A DNA stretch of 64,000 bases from Anticarsia gemmatalis (Eukaryota; Arthropoda; Insecta; Lepidoptera; Erebidae): the NCBI RefSeq assembly GCF_050436995.1, contig NC_134747.1, positions 11,601,501 through 11,665,500 on the forward strand. The letters run 5' to 3'. Position 1 is the first letter of the stretch; every line of letters starts with the position of its first letter. Of the stretch, positions 12,970 to 24,878 are shown piece after piece. Below the pieces are notes generated by a model. That model searched no databases. It saw only the letters and a list, made by a program, of their open reading frames with translations, and was not told where the DNA came from. Position numbers and translations under genes: made by a program.

Positions 12970-13085
12970 TAGAAAGATTTGATCAGCGCCGTAGCGGGTA
13001 CCAGAGAAATGTTTTTTCAAGTACTATTAAAATGTCATAATCTCGAGACTTCATAGTACTGACTGTCCAGAATCGCGCTGCAGTA
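12970..13085 (-). mobile_element. MITE family A, partial copy
   Basis: In reverse orientation the segment follows the family order: GATCAGCGCC, GTAGCGGG, AAAATGTCATAATCTCGAGA and GTACTGACTGTCCAGAATCG, ending near the terminal CAGAATCGCGCTGCAGTA. Only one half of the element remains and it is strongly diverged. Confidence 0.55.
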
Positions 13086-14091
13086 CTAACTCAGAGGTTA
13101 CAAAATCTAATGGAAGAGCTTACCATTTGATTTCGCAACCTCTGAGTAATATACAGAAGGCAACAACGATTTTATCAGAATTCTTTGTATTATTTGTATT
13201 TAATTCACAAAACCACCTACGAAACTGTAACACGTGTATTTCTACCACTCGAACAGGGTTTTTCCATTCTATTTGTATATTTATACATATAAATAAAATT
13301 GTAATGTTCTGTCTGTTCGCTTGCTTATTTACACGGCAGCTAAATATAAACGTAACTGTTTTAGAATAACCCTGTATGTTTGTCTGTTTGGATTATTATA
13401 CTGAACAAATGAACTTCGGACTTTCTTTCGTAGACTAAGCATCTTAGCAGTAGATTGAAGCTATATATAAAAGAGCGCGTGATTTTTTAGGGACTTTCTA
13501 AATACGATTTCTGTCCGTGGTATGTAAAGTGCAATATTTTGGGGATAGCCTTATACATTTTTCGATCTAGCTATATATTTTCATTAATAACGTATACTAA
13601 AGTGTTCCCAAACACATATGTAGTTCAGTATTTTCTCCCACTTATTATTATTTTTACCTATTTTATAACAAACATAAACTGCCTAGTCTTATGCAATAGT
13701 CAGCGAGTACAAATTATTTTGAAAAGTCACTCTTCTAGTTCCATCAACTGATGATAGGCTACTGTTAGTTTTGCAGTTCCTTTAGCAAGCAGGCATAAAT
13801 GAGGTTAGTGACACGAATAAAAACAATCGGTTGTTTACTAACCAATAACAAAAGCCGATCGATACGTTATCGTCCCATCATAATTTACAACTCCGTGTGA
13901 TTGTAATTTCAAGCAGCACTCTACCATCTAGAAATGCCTGAACGTGATTCTTTGATAATGATCGTAAACATGATATGAGTGCATGATATATTAATTAAAC
14001 TTTAATTAATTTCCTTAATTAATATAAGAAAGATGAGATAATGTCGCCAATGAGCCATATGCGGACGAGAATACAAATCTTTTGCATATTA
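13086..14091. other. AT-rich DNA; isolated TATA-like motif
   Basis: A strong TATA-like string CTATATATAAAAG lies at 13461-13473. No first exon or initiator can be supported downstream, so I do not call a promoter. Open frames 13127-13369 and 13539-13751 are not gene-like. Confidence 0.35.
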
Positions 14092-14418
14092 TATTAGCGC
14101 AATTCTCTACAGTCGGTCATTTCGAGTATCGAGAGTTTGATATTTAAAATGTAATGCCTAAATAGTTCCTATGAAATCAGCCTTCGACCACGACGAGAGC
14201 AAGCTGCGCCAAAACGTTACGCATTTCAAGGTAAAATGCGTATCCTACTATGTATTACTCCCGTATCTTAGTTTATATTAAACATGCAACGCGAGAGCTT
14301 AAAAGTTATAGTTCCTATGAAGCCCGCTAGACGCGCTGATCAGATTTTCGTGCAAAATTTCTCGATAGCTCGATAGCCGGTTATCGGTAGTCGATAGTGG
14401 TTGAGAATCGGGCTACTG
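14092..14418 (+). mobile_element. MITE family A, full-length copy carrying a 133-bp insertion
   Basis: Both ends are present. The left end reads TTAGCGCAATTCTCTAC followed by AGTCGGT and GAGTATCGAGAGTTTGATAT. The right end reads GATAGCCGGTTATCGGTAGT, CGATAGTGGTTGAGAATCGG and GCTACTG. The internal GCGCTGATCAGATTTTCGTG is well kept. The copy is interrupted: TAGTTCCTATGAA occurs at 14163-14175 and again at 14309-14321, and the 133 bases between them (14176-14308) are foreign to the family. That gives a 13-bp direct repeat like a target-site duplication. Confidence 0.7.
14176..14308. repeat. 133-bp insertion inside MITE A with a 13-bp direct duplication
   Basis: The insert has no inverted ends and no poly-A. 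It contains a small hairpin, ACGCATTTC...AAATGCGT. The long duplication would suit a target-primed retrotransposition event or a template-switch repair. Its own family is not recognised. Confidence 0.5.
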
Positions 14419-15042
14419 TTCTTTGCGAAGAAGTAAGTAAGATTAATGTTTTTCGCATGTTGGCGAAACACAAACTGCTCATCCGCCATCGCATTAAGCA
14501 AGATAATTTTGCAACATATATATAAATTGGAGTTTGTCTCAGTTAATTTTACTATATCAATAGTGACATAAGTCTATTTTTCAATTAATATTTTTATTTT
14601 AAACAATTTTTTTAAAGAAAAATATAACTTGAAAATTACAGTAGTTTGGGAAAAAGGCAAAGTTCTACAACAAGGTATTTTCTACTACTGCAGTACATTC
14701 ACTTCAAATAAAGATAACTTACATTTAAAATAGTTTCCACAAAGCCTACCTATGTTTGTGTCGTAACGTAACTTACACTGCGGCGCTACTAAACCTTAAT
14801 CCTCGGTTATTTTTGGCAATGTATCTCTCTCTTTATGGGCGCTAAAATAAGGGAGAAACCCCAGAAGACCGGTACCATTTGCAAACAAAATTATGTGTTT
14901 TATTTTTAGACTAAAGGCTGGAATTTATTCGACACATGTAAGCCTAACTATTATGCTTTCTCTTTATAACTAGTGACTAAAGTTGTGACTGTGAATACTG
15001 TGAATAGTTTATTCTACTGTAATTTAAAACTTTACATGTTTA

Positions 15043-15236
15043 CTAGCTGACCCCGCAAACGTTGTTTTGCCATAAAAATTAAATAAAAAAACATTGTCCA
15101 GCGGACAAAATTGTGAATCTAAACCATTTTCAGATCCCCTTGAACACACACAAAAAATTTCATCAAAATCGGTCCAGTCGTTTAAGAGAAGTTCAATGAC
15201 ATACACACTTACAGAAGCATTATATATATATAAAGA
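15043..15236 (-). mobile_element. Short Helitron-like element, 194 bp
   Basis: On the minus strand it begins TCTTTATATATATATAATGC and ends GGGGTCAGCTAG, inserted between A and T. This is the classical Helitron layout: 5' TC, 3' CTRR, no target duplication. The interior (AACGTTGTTTTGCCATAAAA near the 3' end; ATCGGTCCAGTCGTTTAAG inside) matches a non-autonomous family widespread in Lepidoptera. No Rep or helicase coding is present. The minus-strand open frame at 15024-15206 is an accidental translation of this element. Confidence 0.75.
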
Positions 15237-16745
15237 TTGAAAGAGTAATAAATAAAAGCAAGTATTTTAATTATAACACTCAAGCTTTTAAAATGTAAGA
15301 TACTGTAAATGACGAAATCCTGTGTTAATTAGCGATTTTCTACACTTGTTACTTGTAGTTGCGTATTGGTTAAAAAAACCGAACTCCGGGTGATATTTAA
15401 TTTTCCATATAAATAAACTGTATGGAAATAGTTACTTCAAACCCTACTTAAGGGTATAAAAAAAATATCGTTTAAAATTCTCAGTGAATTTATTGAAAGA
15501 ATTGATGCAGTATTTAATGTTAAATTAAAAATAACTTGAAATTCTATAAAAATAAATACTAATATAAAAGTCCAAATAAGAATTACATTTCATTCTTAAA
15601 ATGAGATAAATAGCGCTCAGTTTTTCAAAACAGCGTGAAAACGATTAATCAAAAGAATAATGACTGGATAGCGAAAAGTTTTTGGGAGTGTATTGAAATA
15701 TTGGCCTAAATCGTATAGGCTTGAAATAGTGACTCTAGATTAAATTTATGACCCGAGATCATGGAATGCAGTACTTTAAAAGAGCTTTTTCGATAAAAAC
15801 CGTTTCTAGTTACGGGTCATGGATTTTTGTTGAAATTTAGCGTGCGCTATTGTTTAAGTTACGCAGTGTTTGAATAAAAAAAATAAAGTATACATAATAT
15901 ATTAGTTGTGTATTAAATGTCTTCTTTATTAATAAACTATTACGATGACTCAAGCATTTAATTTACGAAATAACGCTTTGCTAAATTAATTAATAGTGAT
16001 AAACGAATTATATGATTACAAGAAGAATATTTTAATTCTTAATAATAACAAAACATTTGTCTGAAAATGTGATAAACCTTTGGAAAACTTAATAATCATA
16101 AAAATAAAAAATTACTGAAGATTTTTACATTGTGAGAAAAAACGAAAGCCCTTTTACACGTGGACGAAACTACGGTTAAAAACGGATAAAATGATATACT
16201 ATTCAGTACCTACTCTGGTACTGCTCTGCCAAAAACAATTCATAGAACACAATATTTGGCACCTAAGAGTGTATGCCGTGTCCAAATTCACTAGAAAACT
16301 ATGACAACAAACTTTCAATGCTTTCCCTCTTTTGTTACATGATGTGAAGGCTGCACAAGCAGTAAGCACCCTTTATGCATGGCATCTTTTTACACTAGCA
16401 CGTTATTATTAGCATAATTTGAAAGTGGTAATTGCAATGAGTTCTTAGCAAGTCTTACTAAGATTCATTATTTTGATTATTTTACCAGTGTTGTGATAGT
16501 AGCGATAAGTCATTTGGTTTTTTGTGAATTGTACTTGTTCACGTGTAACATACAGATTGTTGACAGCCAGTTGCCACAGAATAATGAATATTCACAATAT
16601 GAAATAGAAAGGACAAGTCTTAGATGCAATTTGCAGGAAGGTATCTAATTAATTATTAAGTTTATAGTTTTGTCGAATTATATAACATTACGCAACATGA
16701 TGATTTCAGTTGGTTACTTACTAATAGTAAAGCAATATTACACTC
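15237..16745. other. AT-rich DNA without recognised features
   Basis: Very AT-rich with many A and T runs. No element ends or coding sequence are seen. Confidence 0.4.
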
Positions 16746-16862
16746 ATAAATAAATAAATTTAACCCATTAATGTCTCACTGCTGGGCAATGGTCTCCTCT
16801 CGCAATGAGGGAAGGTTTAGGCCTTGAGTCTACCACGCTGGCCAATTTCGAGTTGGAGACTA
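16746..16862 (-). repeat. Lepidopteran SINE/LINE 3'-tail repeat, copy 2
   Basis: On the minus strand it reads GGCCAGCGTGGTAGACTCAA, GGCCTAAACCTTCCC, GAGGAGACCATTGCCCAG and CAGTGAGACATTAATGGG, then an AAATTTATTTATTTAT tail. The same family lies at 8.2, 26.6, 46.0 and 54.1 kb. Confidence 0.65.
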
Positions 16863-17352
16863 ATAATAATTATAAAAAAATGTTTCTTATATACATTATC
16901 CAATAGTATTTACCTTAGTTCAAACTACGCATTAAGTAATAACAACAAAAATATGCCACATTAAATAAAGTAGTACAAAAATAATTCCAGATTATAAGTA
17001 ATAGGATAAAAAGGAGCTTCTCAATCCATCACATCGTCGTTATGTCTGTCAGCCGATAGTGATCGATGCTGATACGAACCCCTCTTTTGACTAGAAGAAA
17101 TCATTCATGGAAATGCGAGAGCTTTGACGTAATAAGTAATTAAATAGATGGAATTTTAGTTGGGAAATTGTATTGAAGGTATTTTTGTTTGGAGTTAAGT
17201 AGATTAGGGTATATTTCGTGGACTATTTACTAGCTGATATAATGTTTAGTCTTGTAGTCTCAATACTTTATTGGTGTAATTTTAGTTTATTAATTTACAT
17301 GTACGATTATCACAGAAATTTAGTTTTTATAATAGCGTTAATGATGAATAAA

Positions 17353-17440
17353 CTAGCTGACTCGCGCAGCTAAGCTCACAAATTTTCTTTTCTCTCCATT
17401 AAAATCAATCCCATATTTTGAAGGCAATTTTACGAAAACA
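17353..17440 (-). mobile_element. Decayed Helitron-like 3' end
   Basis: The + strand reads ACTAGCTGACTCGCGCAGCT, a diverged form of the CTAGCTGACCCGCGCAACTT end that marks Helitrons elsewhere in this window, in inverted orientation and preceded by A. No matching 5' end can be placed, so this is a remnant. Confidence 0.4.
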
Positions 17441-20400
17441 ATAGACTGAAATGCTTAAGTCATTCTTAAGCTTTGCGCTTAGCAACACATTTCGAGATTC
17501 GTTTTCGAATATAAAAATATAATAAGATATCAATTTTGTTTGTATCTCTAGTAGTTAGTACAGTCGAGTTCTTGTTGTTTTCAATTTACAAATTAAATGC
17601 AGTCTTACAAATGTAAAAAGACAAAATGTTGGAATTTTCTTGTACCAGTTAGTTACAAAGGTCAGGCGTTCATGATATAAGCTTTGTGCTAGTACTTACA
17701 TTTGCACTAAAGAGTAAAATAACAGAACGACGTTTGAACGTTGTCATTTTATAAAATAAATGGCAACATTTGAAGTAGTACAAATTTTCGCAAAATTTCT
17801 CGCTCTTCTTGTGCAAGTTTTTCGCCAATACGTTCTAGTTTGAACTAATTTCAATATGCAATTGAACGACCAACTTCAGGTCAAAGTACTCTTTTATGTT
17901 AAATTGTACCTCAGAGGTATTTAAGTTCACAATTTAATTTGCAAATAAATAAATTAAGGCTTTTGAATAGTAGAAACTTTACGTTCTGCTTAAAATGCAT
18001 AAAAAGCCGTATACAATAATGTAACACAGAGTACCTATACAGAAAAGCAATATAGTTTGAAATACGATTAAAAAAGTCGACAATCCAGAATATTATTGTT
18101 TTGAAAGAGTTTTTGCCTATTCGACTGAAAGTGTCGCTTGCACCAATAAATCTGCGGGATACACCTGGATAAAAATTGTATTGAAATATATTGTAGTGGG
18201 AGAGTAATACTTAAGATAGTGATATACATAGTGTAGCTAGTTCTACATCTTAACAAAAACGTAACTCATGACGATATTAAGTCATCATTGTATTATTATT
18301 AAGAGAAAAAAAAACTAGGGATAGCACTTCAGTCAAGTCATACTTATGTTCAAAGACAACTTCTACCTATCAAAGCTTTCACTATCCGATAGTTGTTGAT
18401 AAGTTTATCAAATGAACCAGAGGCTACAAACATAAAGATAGTTTCCTCAGTGTTCCACAGTGTTTCGCTCGACCGGTAAACGATCAAAGCGATAAAGAAA
18501 TCGACTAAGTTATAGCTAAATGACCACTGAATAGTAGAGAATAGTGGTGCCATGTACGTATGTCATTTGTAAACATGAAATTGGCGCCATTCGCTATATA
18601 AAGTCTTGATAAAAAACGCAAAATTTGCGATTGCCAATGTCTCTGTACTTTCTGTATATTTAAGGTCAGCCTGTAACTTAGCAAACTGATTATTTCCCAT
18701 GGTGAAGTACAGTAAGATTGAACAATCTAATTTTGGGCCCCGCTCAGATTAATTTCCATTATAAGATTTATTAAAAAATATATATATCTACTTATTCTGA
18801 TAAAGTTCTAGCTTCTACAATTTTGTATTAAATCTTACCATAAGACCAAAACACAAATTTCGTCGATTATTGGTTCACACGAATATATCAAAACAGTAGT
18901 ATAACACTGGCAAAGTTGGCAGTGCGAGTGTCGGATAAAGAAATTTGATCTGATAATAGAATTCCTTCGAAGCAATTTTGTCGAATTCTTTGCAAATTCG
19001 TTTATTTCCATATTGGTATGTTATAACGCTCAAATTGTATGTTGAAGTGATATTTGGTGACTCGATTCCTCAGAAAATATGTGCTAACCGTTTTGGCGAT
19101 AAATAAATCTGAAATGGGGTGTTGCCTACCGATTTTGCAATATGAGTTAGCCGACTTGCGAAGGGAACTTTTTAATTTATGGCTATGACGCAATAATTTT
19201 ATTGTTTTCGTAATTTAATTCTGACTCAAAATTGCTGAAATTTTAGGTATTCGTGTATGTAAAATTAAAGAAAATCAAAACTTGGCAAAAACATTATTAA
19301 TGTCTATATTTTTTTATATGAAAAATAACTTACTTGAAGTTTCAATTGTGTTAATATATTTTTTTTATTTTAACAGTCATTGGTAAAATAGAATTATTAT
19401 ATTTCAGTAAGATAAAAACCTTATAATTTTTTACGTTGATATAACAACCTTAACGCAAACCTAAATTAAAGTTCAATAATTCTTTACCAAATTAAGCTTA
19501 AAACTAATAAAGTATTTTATAAATCCCTCCTGACTAATCTAAAAAATCACTGAAAACTTAATCTATTTCTTCATACAAATATGCAAAATCAATCCATTTC
19601 AATTCAAATTAGTTTGCATACATTAAAGTTCAATGCAAATACAATAACAGTGGGAGATTAAAACCGAAAAATTTGCATACAAAAGCCGAATAAGTTGAAA
19701 ACCAAAGTTTCATTCATTTTAATAAAAAAATCATACCAAGTAGCATCTGGAAAATTTTAAACACACTTAAATTAATAAAAAGTTTTTTGTAAGACACAAA
19801 CCTTCACATTTTTTGTTCACATGCACAGTTATTGAAAACTTTCACTGTATGTTCACTGAAACACCGGTCCCACGGAACGTTTACGTAATGAACGCGAGAC
19901 TCACGAGCCGTGCTTACGGCGGCGCGCTATCGGGGCGTCTGACATTCCGTCTCATACGGACTATACGGACTACCAACACTTCTATAACTGCATTGCGCTC
20001 GTACAAACTAAACGATTATCACCACTTAATACTTTCTTATAAACATACGTTGAAGAATGTTGTAAACTTCGCGGAAAATGTAGTTTTGTGTTCGTTTTTG
20101 AGTTTGAGTAAAAGTTTTTCTTAGAATGTTTTGTGTGGTTTATAATCTTGGATTTCTTTTGAGTGAGATATTACTTAAAAATTGCATGTTAAAAAATATC
20201 GTTGCTTAAAAAGTTTTATTAATAGTGAATTCAATTAAATATTCACGTTACGGCGAGGTTTTGATTTTCTTTAATGATGCATTTTCATTCTATTTGCCTT
20301 ATTTTGACATAAAATTCAACAATAAGTTCTTCGATATTATTTTCTATTTTCTGATTAAAATTGTGATAAAATGGCACGATACGATTTTGTTACATCAGAC

Positions 20401-20792
20401 ACGTGAATAACATCGGACGGACATCGAACAAAATATCTTGAATTTTAAACTACATCCCACATAAAACTGTGTTGATACAACAGTTATTTACTAAATTATT
20501 TACTTTCAGTAGTTCCTAGAAGCTCCGAGTTGGAGTTTGTAATAATGGGAAGGAATTTATCATGACACTGCGAGTTGAAGTTCCATAGAGATATTATCAT
20601 ACTGTAATTGACTTTTACTAAGAACGGCTTCTGATTTAAGATTTAGTGAATAAATAATACACATTTGTGATGTAAATTGAGAATTTGATAAAACATTAAT
20701 GACGTGTCTCCTTCGTCTATTTTTATATTTAAAAATAAAATTATTAATATCGGAGAGGAATTTCAGGCGTCTGAAGTTTGATTTAAGGACTC
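17441..20792. other. AT-rich DNA with one GC-richer island
   Basis: At about 19858-20010 the G+C content rises (ACGAGCCGTGCTTACGGCGG, GCGCGCTATCGGGGCGTC), including a short direct repeat of TACGGACTA. It could be a promoter or a small exon, but there is no start, splice or protein signal I can defend. The open frame 19813-20124 covering it is not recognised. Nothing else is seen. Confidence 0.35.
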
Positions 20793-20910
20793 ACCCCCGG
20801 TTTCTGAGGTACATTTAGCGATGGTTTATCTATTCAATAGCGTTTAAACTCATACAAAAAACGTTATGGAATAGATAAACTACCGCTAAATGTACTCAGA
20901 AAGCGGGGGT
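20793..20910. mobile_element. 118-bp fold-back MITE
   Basis: The left arm (ACCCCCGGTTTCTGAGGTAC and on to TTTATCTATTC) is the inverted complement of the right arm (GAATAGATAAAC to CTCAGAAAGCGGGGGT) with few mismatches. Each arm is about 43 bases, and a 32-base spacer lies between them. GATTTAA occurs just outside both ends (20780-20786 and 20915-20921) and could be a 7-bp target duplication. In that case the element is 20787-20914 with slightly longer, less perfect ends. It has no coding capacity. Confidence 0.7.
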
Positions 20911-21374
20911 AAACGATTTAAATATGATATTTTTTTACTTAGGTCTAACCAATTAGAGTCTTTTTTAAATCTTTATATCTTTTATAGACTATATAAATAG
21001 AATACGTACTACCTACTAGGTACATTTAAAACAAACCCTAAAACAAATGTTAATTTTTTTTATCTTCCCCATACTTCGCACTTAATCAAGCGTAGAGCCC
21101 CACAATCCAGAACGTTCTATTCTTAGCTCACTCCCATCAAGTGGCTTCAAATTGAAAAGCTCTTAAGTTCGTGTACACTAGTTAATAAAACCTCTTCCCT
21201 AATGGCTAAGATTTGAGTGGGGTATCATAATACTGCTTTATTGCAACCATTCGCCTTTCCCGCGTTGTGGTAATTTAATCGTTTTCCTGGATACTTTAGT
21301 CGTTTAAAGGTTGGACCACGTCTGTCAATCGCACTGTTACATCATTTTTTTACGTTCTACTCTAAGACGAGAAA

Positions 21375-21575
21375 AATGTAAAGCTTATGTCGACTCTACT
21401 GCTTTTGGCCTAGGTGGTAGTGTATACGACTGCTGATTATGAGGTTTGGCCTTCGATCTCTGGGTCGGGCAGCTTTTGAGCTTCTCTTTTTTAAGGCTGA
21501 TAATTAATAGCGAAACGTGTGTGTATTCCATACACATCCGTCTACAGGCGTGATTTGATAATGTATGTATATATT
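21375..21575 (+). repeat. Decayed tRNA-derived SINE
   Basis: A box-A-like TTGGCCTAGGTGGTAG (21405-21420) and a box-B-like GCCTTCGATCTC (21449-21460) are spaced as in a tRNA promoter. Downstream comes GGTCGGGCAGC, then AGCGAAACGTGTGTGTATTC and CAGGCGTGATTTG, ending in ATGTATGTATAT. This order, with an ATGT-type simple-repeat tail, agrees with a moth SINE family I remember. A second, 3'-only copy lies at 46.7 kb. The minus-strand open frame 21385-21699 is an artefact of this repeat. Confidence 0.5.
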
Positions 21576-23558
21576 GGAATTTTCCAGGTGATCGGTAATC
21601 TTCGTTCCTCGTTCTATGATTTTGTACCTCTGAAAAATTAAGTGAAGAAAAATTCCGAATCCGTGCAGACAAATGTGGTCCAACCCTTAATTTCAACATT
21701 TTTCACCCGTGAGGTGTTTCGTTAATGAAAATTAGTCCGTTATTCTGTTTTTCGCTTGTTTCTGTTTTATGAGCAGACGTGTTAAACTTTGCCTTTTATT
21801 GTCGTATGTATACATGACAATATGTTAAAAGTTTTTATGTTTCACGTTATTTGTAATTAGGATTTTTTAAAGTGTTACCATTTGTCAATTTTATTGTGAC
21901 ATAAAAATAAGACATTAGTTTGTTTAGTAAACTCTATACGTTAATTTGTTGAATTCATTGGAACTTTGCTGCTTTGATACTCCAAAACAGACACTGATAT
22001 TACATTACAGTTTCTTACCGCAATTTCAGGTGAGATCATACGCATTCCCGATTACTTACATTTTAATGTTCTCTTCTACTAATATATTTCTTTGTCCCAT
22101 TGCACGTAGAGTTTTATTATTTTATTTTCTAAACGTTCTTTGCCAATGTCTACCTCGTTGACAAAGTTGAATAAAAACACTGTTAACAACAATTCCTAAA
22201 ATACACGATAAAAAGTTGTAAGCAATATTTCACGAAAAAAAGTGTTCGTGTATTGCGCGTGAATTGGGTCCTTGGACCCTTATTTGTTTCAAACAACCCT
22301 CTCGTAATAAATATGATGTGCACTAACAACCTTATTTGGAGTCCTCGATTTTGATTTAAAGACTGGCCTAAGCACACAATTGAATGGCCTTATTTTTCTT
22401 TTTTTACTTTTGTAGGTCGTTGACCTGTTTATTTTATGGTAACTTCAAAACTTGATTGAGGTCATTTTTTTATTACAGACAGACTCAGTTTGACTACAGA
22501 TATTGTGCTTTAACAAATAAATACTACGAAGAAAGTATATTGACAGAAATAAGTTCACGCGGAATCATGCCTAAAATTGTGATATAATTTATTCTGATGA
22601 CGTCATATTATACCACAACCAATGAAACTCGAATTTCCAATTAATATTAATTTCATCCTCATCAATCAAGTTCCTAACGCGTAACCAATAAAAATACACA
22701 ACATATTTGAAACCGATTTCAACCAAATACACGCCACACGCAAGTTAGATAACGCTAAAGACATACATACATTACAATGTTAATCGGATACCCGAAGCGA
22801 ATGCAACTTAAAGGACAAACCATATGAAAGAATAATACTTACCGAGTTTGGCTTCCTTACCCTTTACTTACACAAACTAAAATCAACCTTATGCTCATAG
22901 AAATAAAGTATAAATTGCAATGATGACTGGTGTTATTATTTTGCATTAATCTAAGGTTCCCGGTTGTCTTTAATATGTAAGCCGATATCGAAGGGCGTAT
23001 GTTCAAATAGATTGGGCTACCATTAAGTTTTCAGCATGTCATTTGATTGATTATCACATCGACTGATATAGAACCAGGCTGTTTCAGTGGTGTGCTTCCT
23101 TTTACGAGGCATGATAAAACGAAATATTGTATTGATCGCAACTTATACGATGATTATAACAATAATAAAAATGGTAAACTTTTGTAACTGTGCGATGAGT
23201 TGTATATTATATTTCCGAATCTTAAGATTAATGAAAGTATGCAGGACTTTGAAAGATTCCTGAGAAAAATTAGAGAAAGTAAGATCTTATTTATTGAAAC
23301 ACAGATTAACAGGAAACCATTTTCTTGCTAAAAGAAATCAATTTCTATTCATCTTATTAATAAAAATTGCTATTTCATCCAAAACATGAAACTAAACTTC
23401 GTAAAAAATTTCATACAACTAGAATGTGAACCTCACATGCAAAACTATTAATTTATTCATAACATGTCTATCAATATTGCAACGATGTTTGCAAATAACA
23501 TACCTTTTAGCATGTTCACCCTATTTTATTTAGCTCCAAAACATCCGTGGTATCGGTA
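21576..23558. other. AT-rich DNA without recognised features
   Basis: A CRE-like TGACGTCA occurs near 22598, isolated. No exon or element ends are recognised. Confidence 0.4.
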
Positions 23559-23930
23559 TGCGTTTTAAGTATCTCAGTTGAAAACTAGTGTAGGTCAAAT
23601 TGATGGGCACTATTCGGTACATTGCTTTTTTGACGTAACGTATTAAACTCTGTCGTCTAAGGGAGAAAACAATGTGCAGTAGCTCAATTCTCTATTACTA
23701 TCGACTACCGACAATCGACCTGTCATCGAGAAATTTTAATGTTGAATGAAAATCTGATCAGCGCCTCTGACGGGCGTCGTAGAAACTATTTTGTGGCTCA
23801 ATACTTCTTAAATATTAAAATGTCGATAGCTAGCCGGTTGTCGGTAGTCGATAGTAATAGAAAATTGAGCTGCTGCATAGTGAGTGGCTTTTAAATAGTT
23901 GTCAACTGAGATATGTTATAGCCCCCAGGA
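23559..23930. mobile_element. MITE family B, interrupted by a nested MITE A
   Basis: The left end (AAGTATCTCAGTTGAAAACT) and the right end (AGTTGTCAACTGAGATAT) are inverted repeats. Between them the sequence matches the uninterrupted copy at 40127-40287 through TAGTGTAGGTCAAATTGATG, CTATTCGGTACATTGCT and CTAAGGGAGAAAACAATGT. The match then breaks off at the inserted MITE A (23677-23875) and resumes at GAGTGGCTTTTAAATAGTTG. The family is about 160 bp when empty. Confidence 0.7.
23677..23875. mobile_element. MITE family A, palindromic variant nested in MITE B
   Basis: It starts CAGTAGCTCAATTCTCTATT and ends in the inverted complement, AAAATTGAGCTGCTG. The inverted repeat runs about 60 bases inward through ACTATCGACTACCGACAA. 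In other copies of the family only one end carries the CGACTACCGACAA block, so here that end has been duplicated in inverted form at both sides. The centre still has GATCAGCGCCTCTGACGGGC. Confidence 0.7.
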
Positions 23931-24697
23931 TATCATAGTAAAGGAATAATGACGTCATACGCTATTTTGAGCCCACTTTGTAATTAAAAAGTAATATCGT
24001 TATGCTAACGCCCGTTTATGAGCGACCTTCGCGGTCTCGTCTGTTTATGACTAAGCTGTTTGATAGTTTTTTAATTTGGTAAATAGTTTTTGATCATTTT
24101 AGTGTGTTAGTAATTATGTTACCTTTTAATTGAACTTTATGTTTGACCATCAATTACTTTTTTTCGGAAACTGTAAGAAAATTCATGGTAATTAACAATT
24201 ACTGTTATTCTAGAACTGTAACAAGTTTCATAGTTTATTTGGTTAAATGTTTTCGCAAAGAATCCTAAAATGTAGACGCAATATTTTTTTCGTATGTTAC
24301 CTTTAGAGTACAGTAATGCAGTTCTTGATATCCGGCCTCACCGACAATGTAATCATAAGAAGCCTTACCTGGAACAAACAAAAGGATTTGGTTAATATTA
24401 TTGTAAAAAAAAATAGTCATATGATAATCAATCAGGATGAAGGGATTTTTTTATAAAAAGGTACTTTTTTCTCTTAAAATCTTTAGCAACGCGATTTATG
24501 ATTATCATTACGTCATCCAAACGACATGCTGGTGCGGGATAGTATCGCTAGATGGCGTCACAGTATATTTATCTTTGACGAGTTTTATATAGTGACTACA
24601 TAACATTCTAGACTTGATCTCAACTTTGAATAGTATCCGTAGTGTCAAAAATGTTTTCGAAAACTCCCTTTACTTAGAACTCCCTTCCCTTAAAACT
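23931..24697. other. AT-rich DNA without recognised features
   Basis: No gene or element is recognised. An ATGACGTCAT string lies near 23950, isolated. Confidence 0.4.
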
Positions 24698-24878
24698 TAG
24701 CCGTTTTTTCAAACTATGCTGGATTCAGCTTCCAGCCTCACCGGGTGTAGCTGAATGTGTTTTACATGGAGCGACTGCCTATTTGACCTCCACAACCCAG
24801 TTACCTGGGATATAATACGAAACCCTTCGGTAAGACTGGTTGTCAGTCTTTCAAGCTTCTGACTACTGTTAACGACTG
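24698..24878 (+). repeat. Lepidopteran interspersed repeat, copy 1
   Basis: The segment carries the order TTTTTTCAAACTATGCTGG, TTCCAGCCTCACCGGGTG, TTTTACATGGAGCGACTGCC, ACCTCCACAACCCAGTTACC, GGTAAGACTGGTTGTCAG and CTTCTGACTACTGTTAACGA. I remember this order as a very common interspersed repeat of moths, probably LINE-derived. It is diverged, and the 3' part is lost. A reverse-orientation copy lies at 43.3 kb. Confidence 0.6.

Noticed and set aside
13461..13473. TATA-box promoter
   Set aside because: Only the TATA string is present; no initiator, leader or exon follows.
19813..20124. 103-codon open frame over a GC island
   Set aside because: No recognisable protein and no splice or promoter support; only the GC rise is noted.
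21385..21699. 104-codon minus-strand open frame
   Set aside because: It overlaps a decayed tRNA-derived SINE, which explains its composition.
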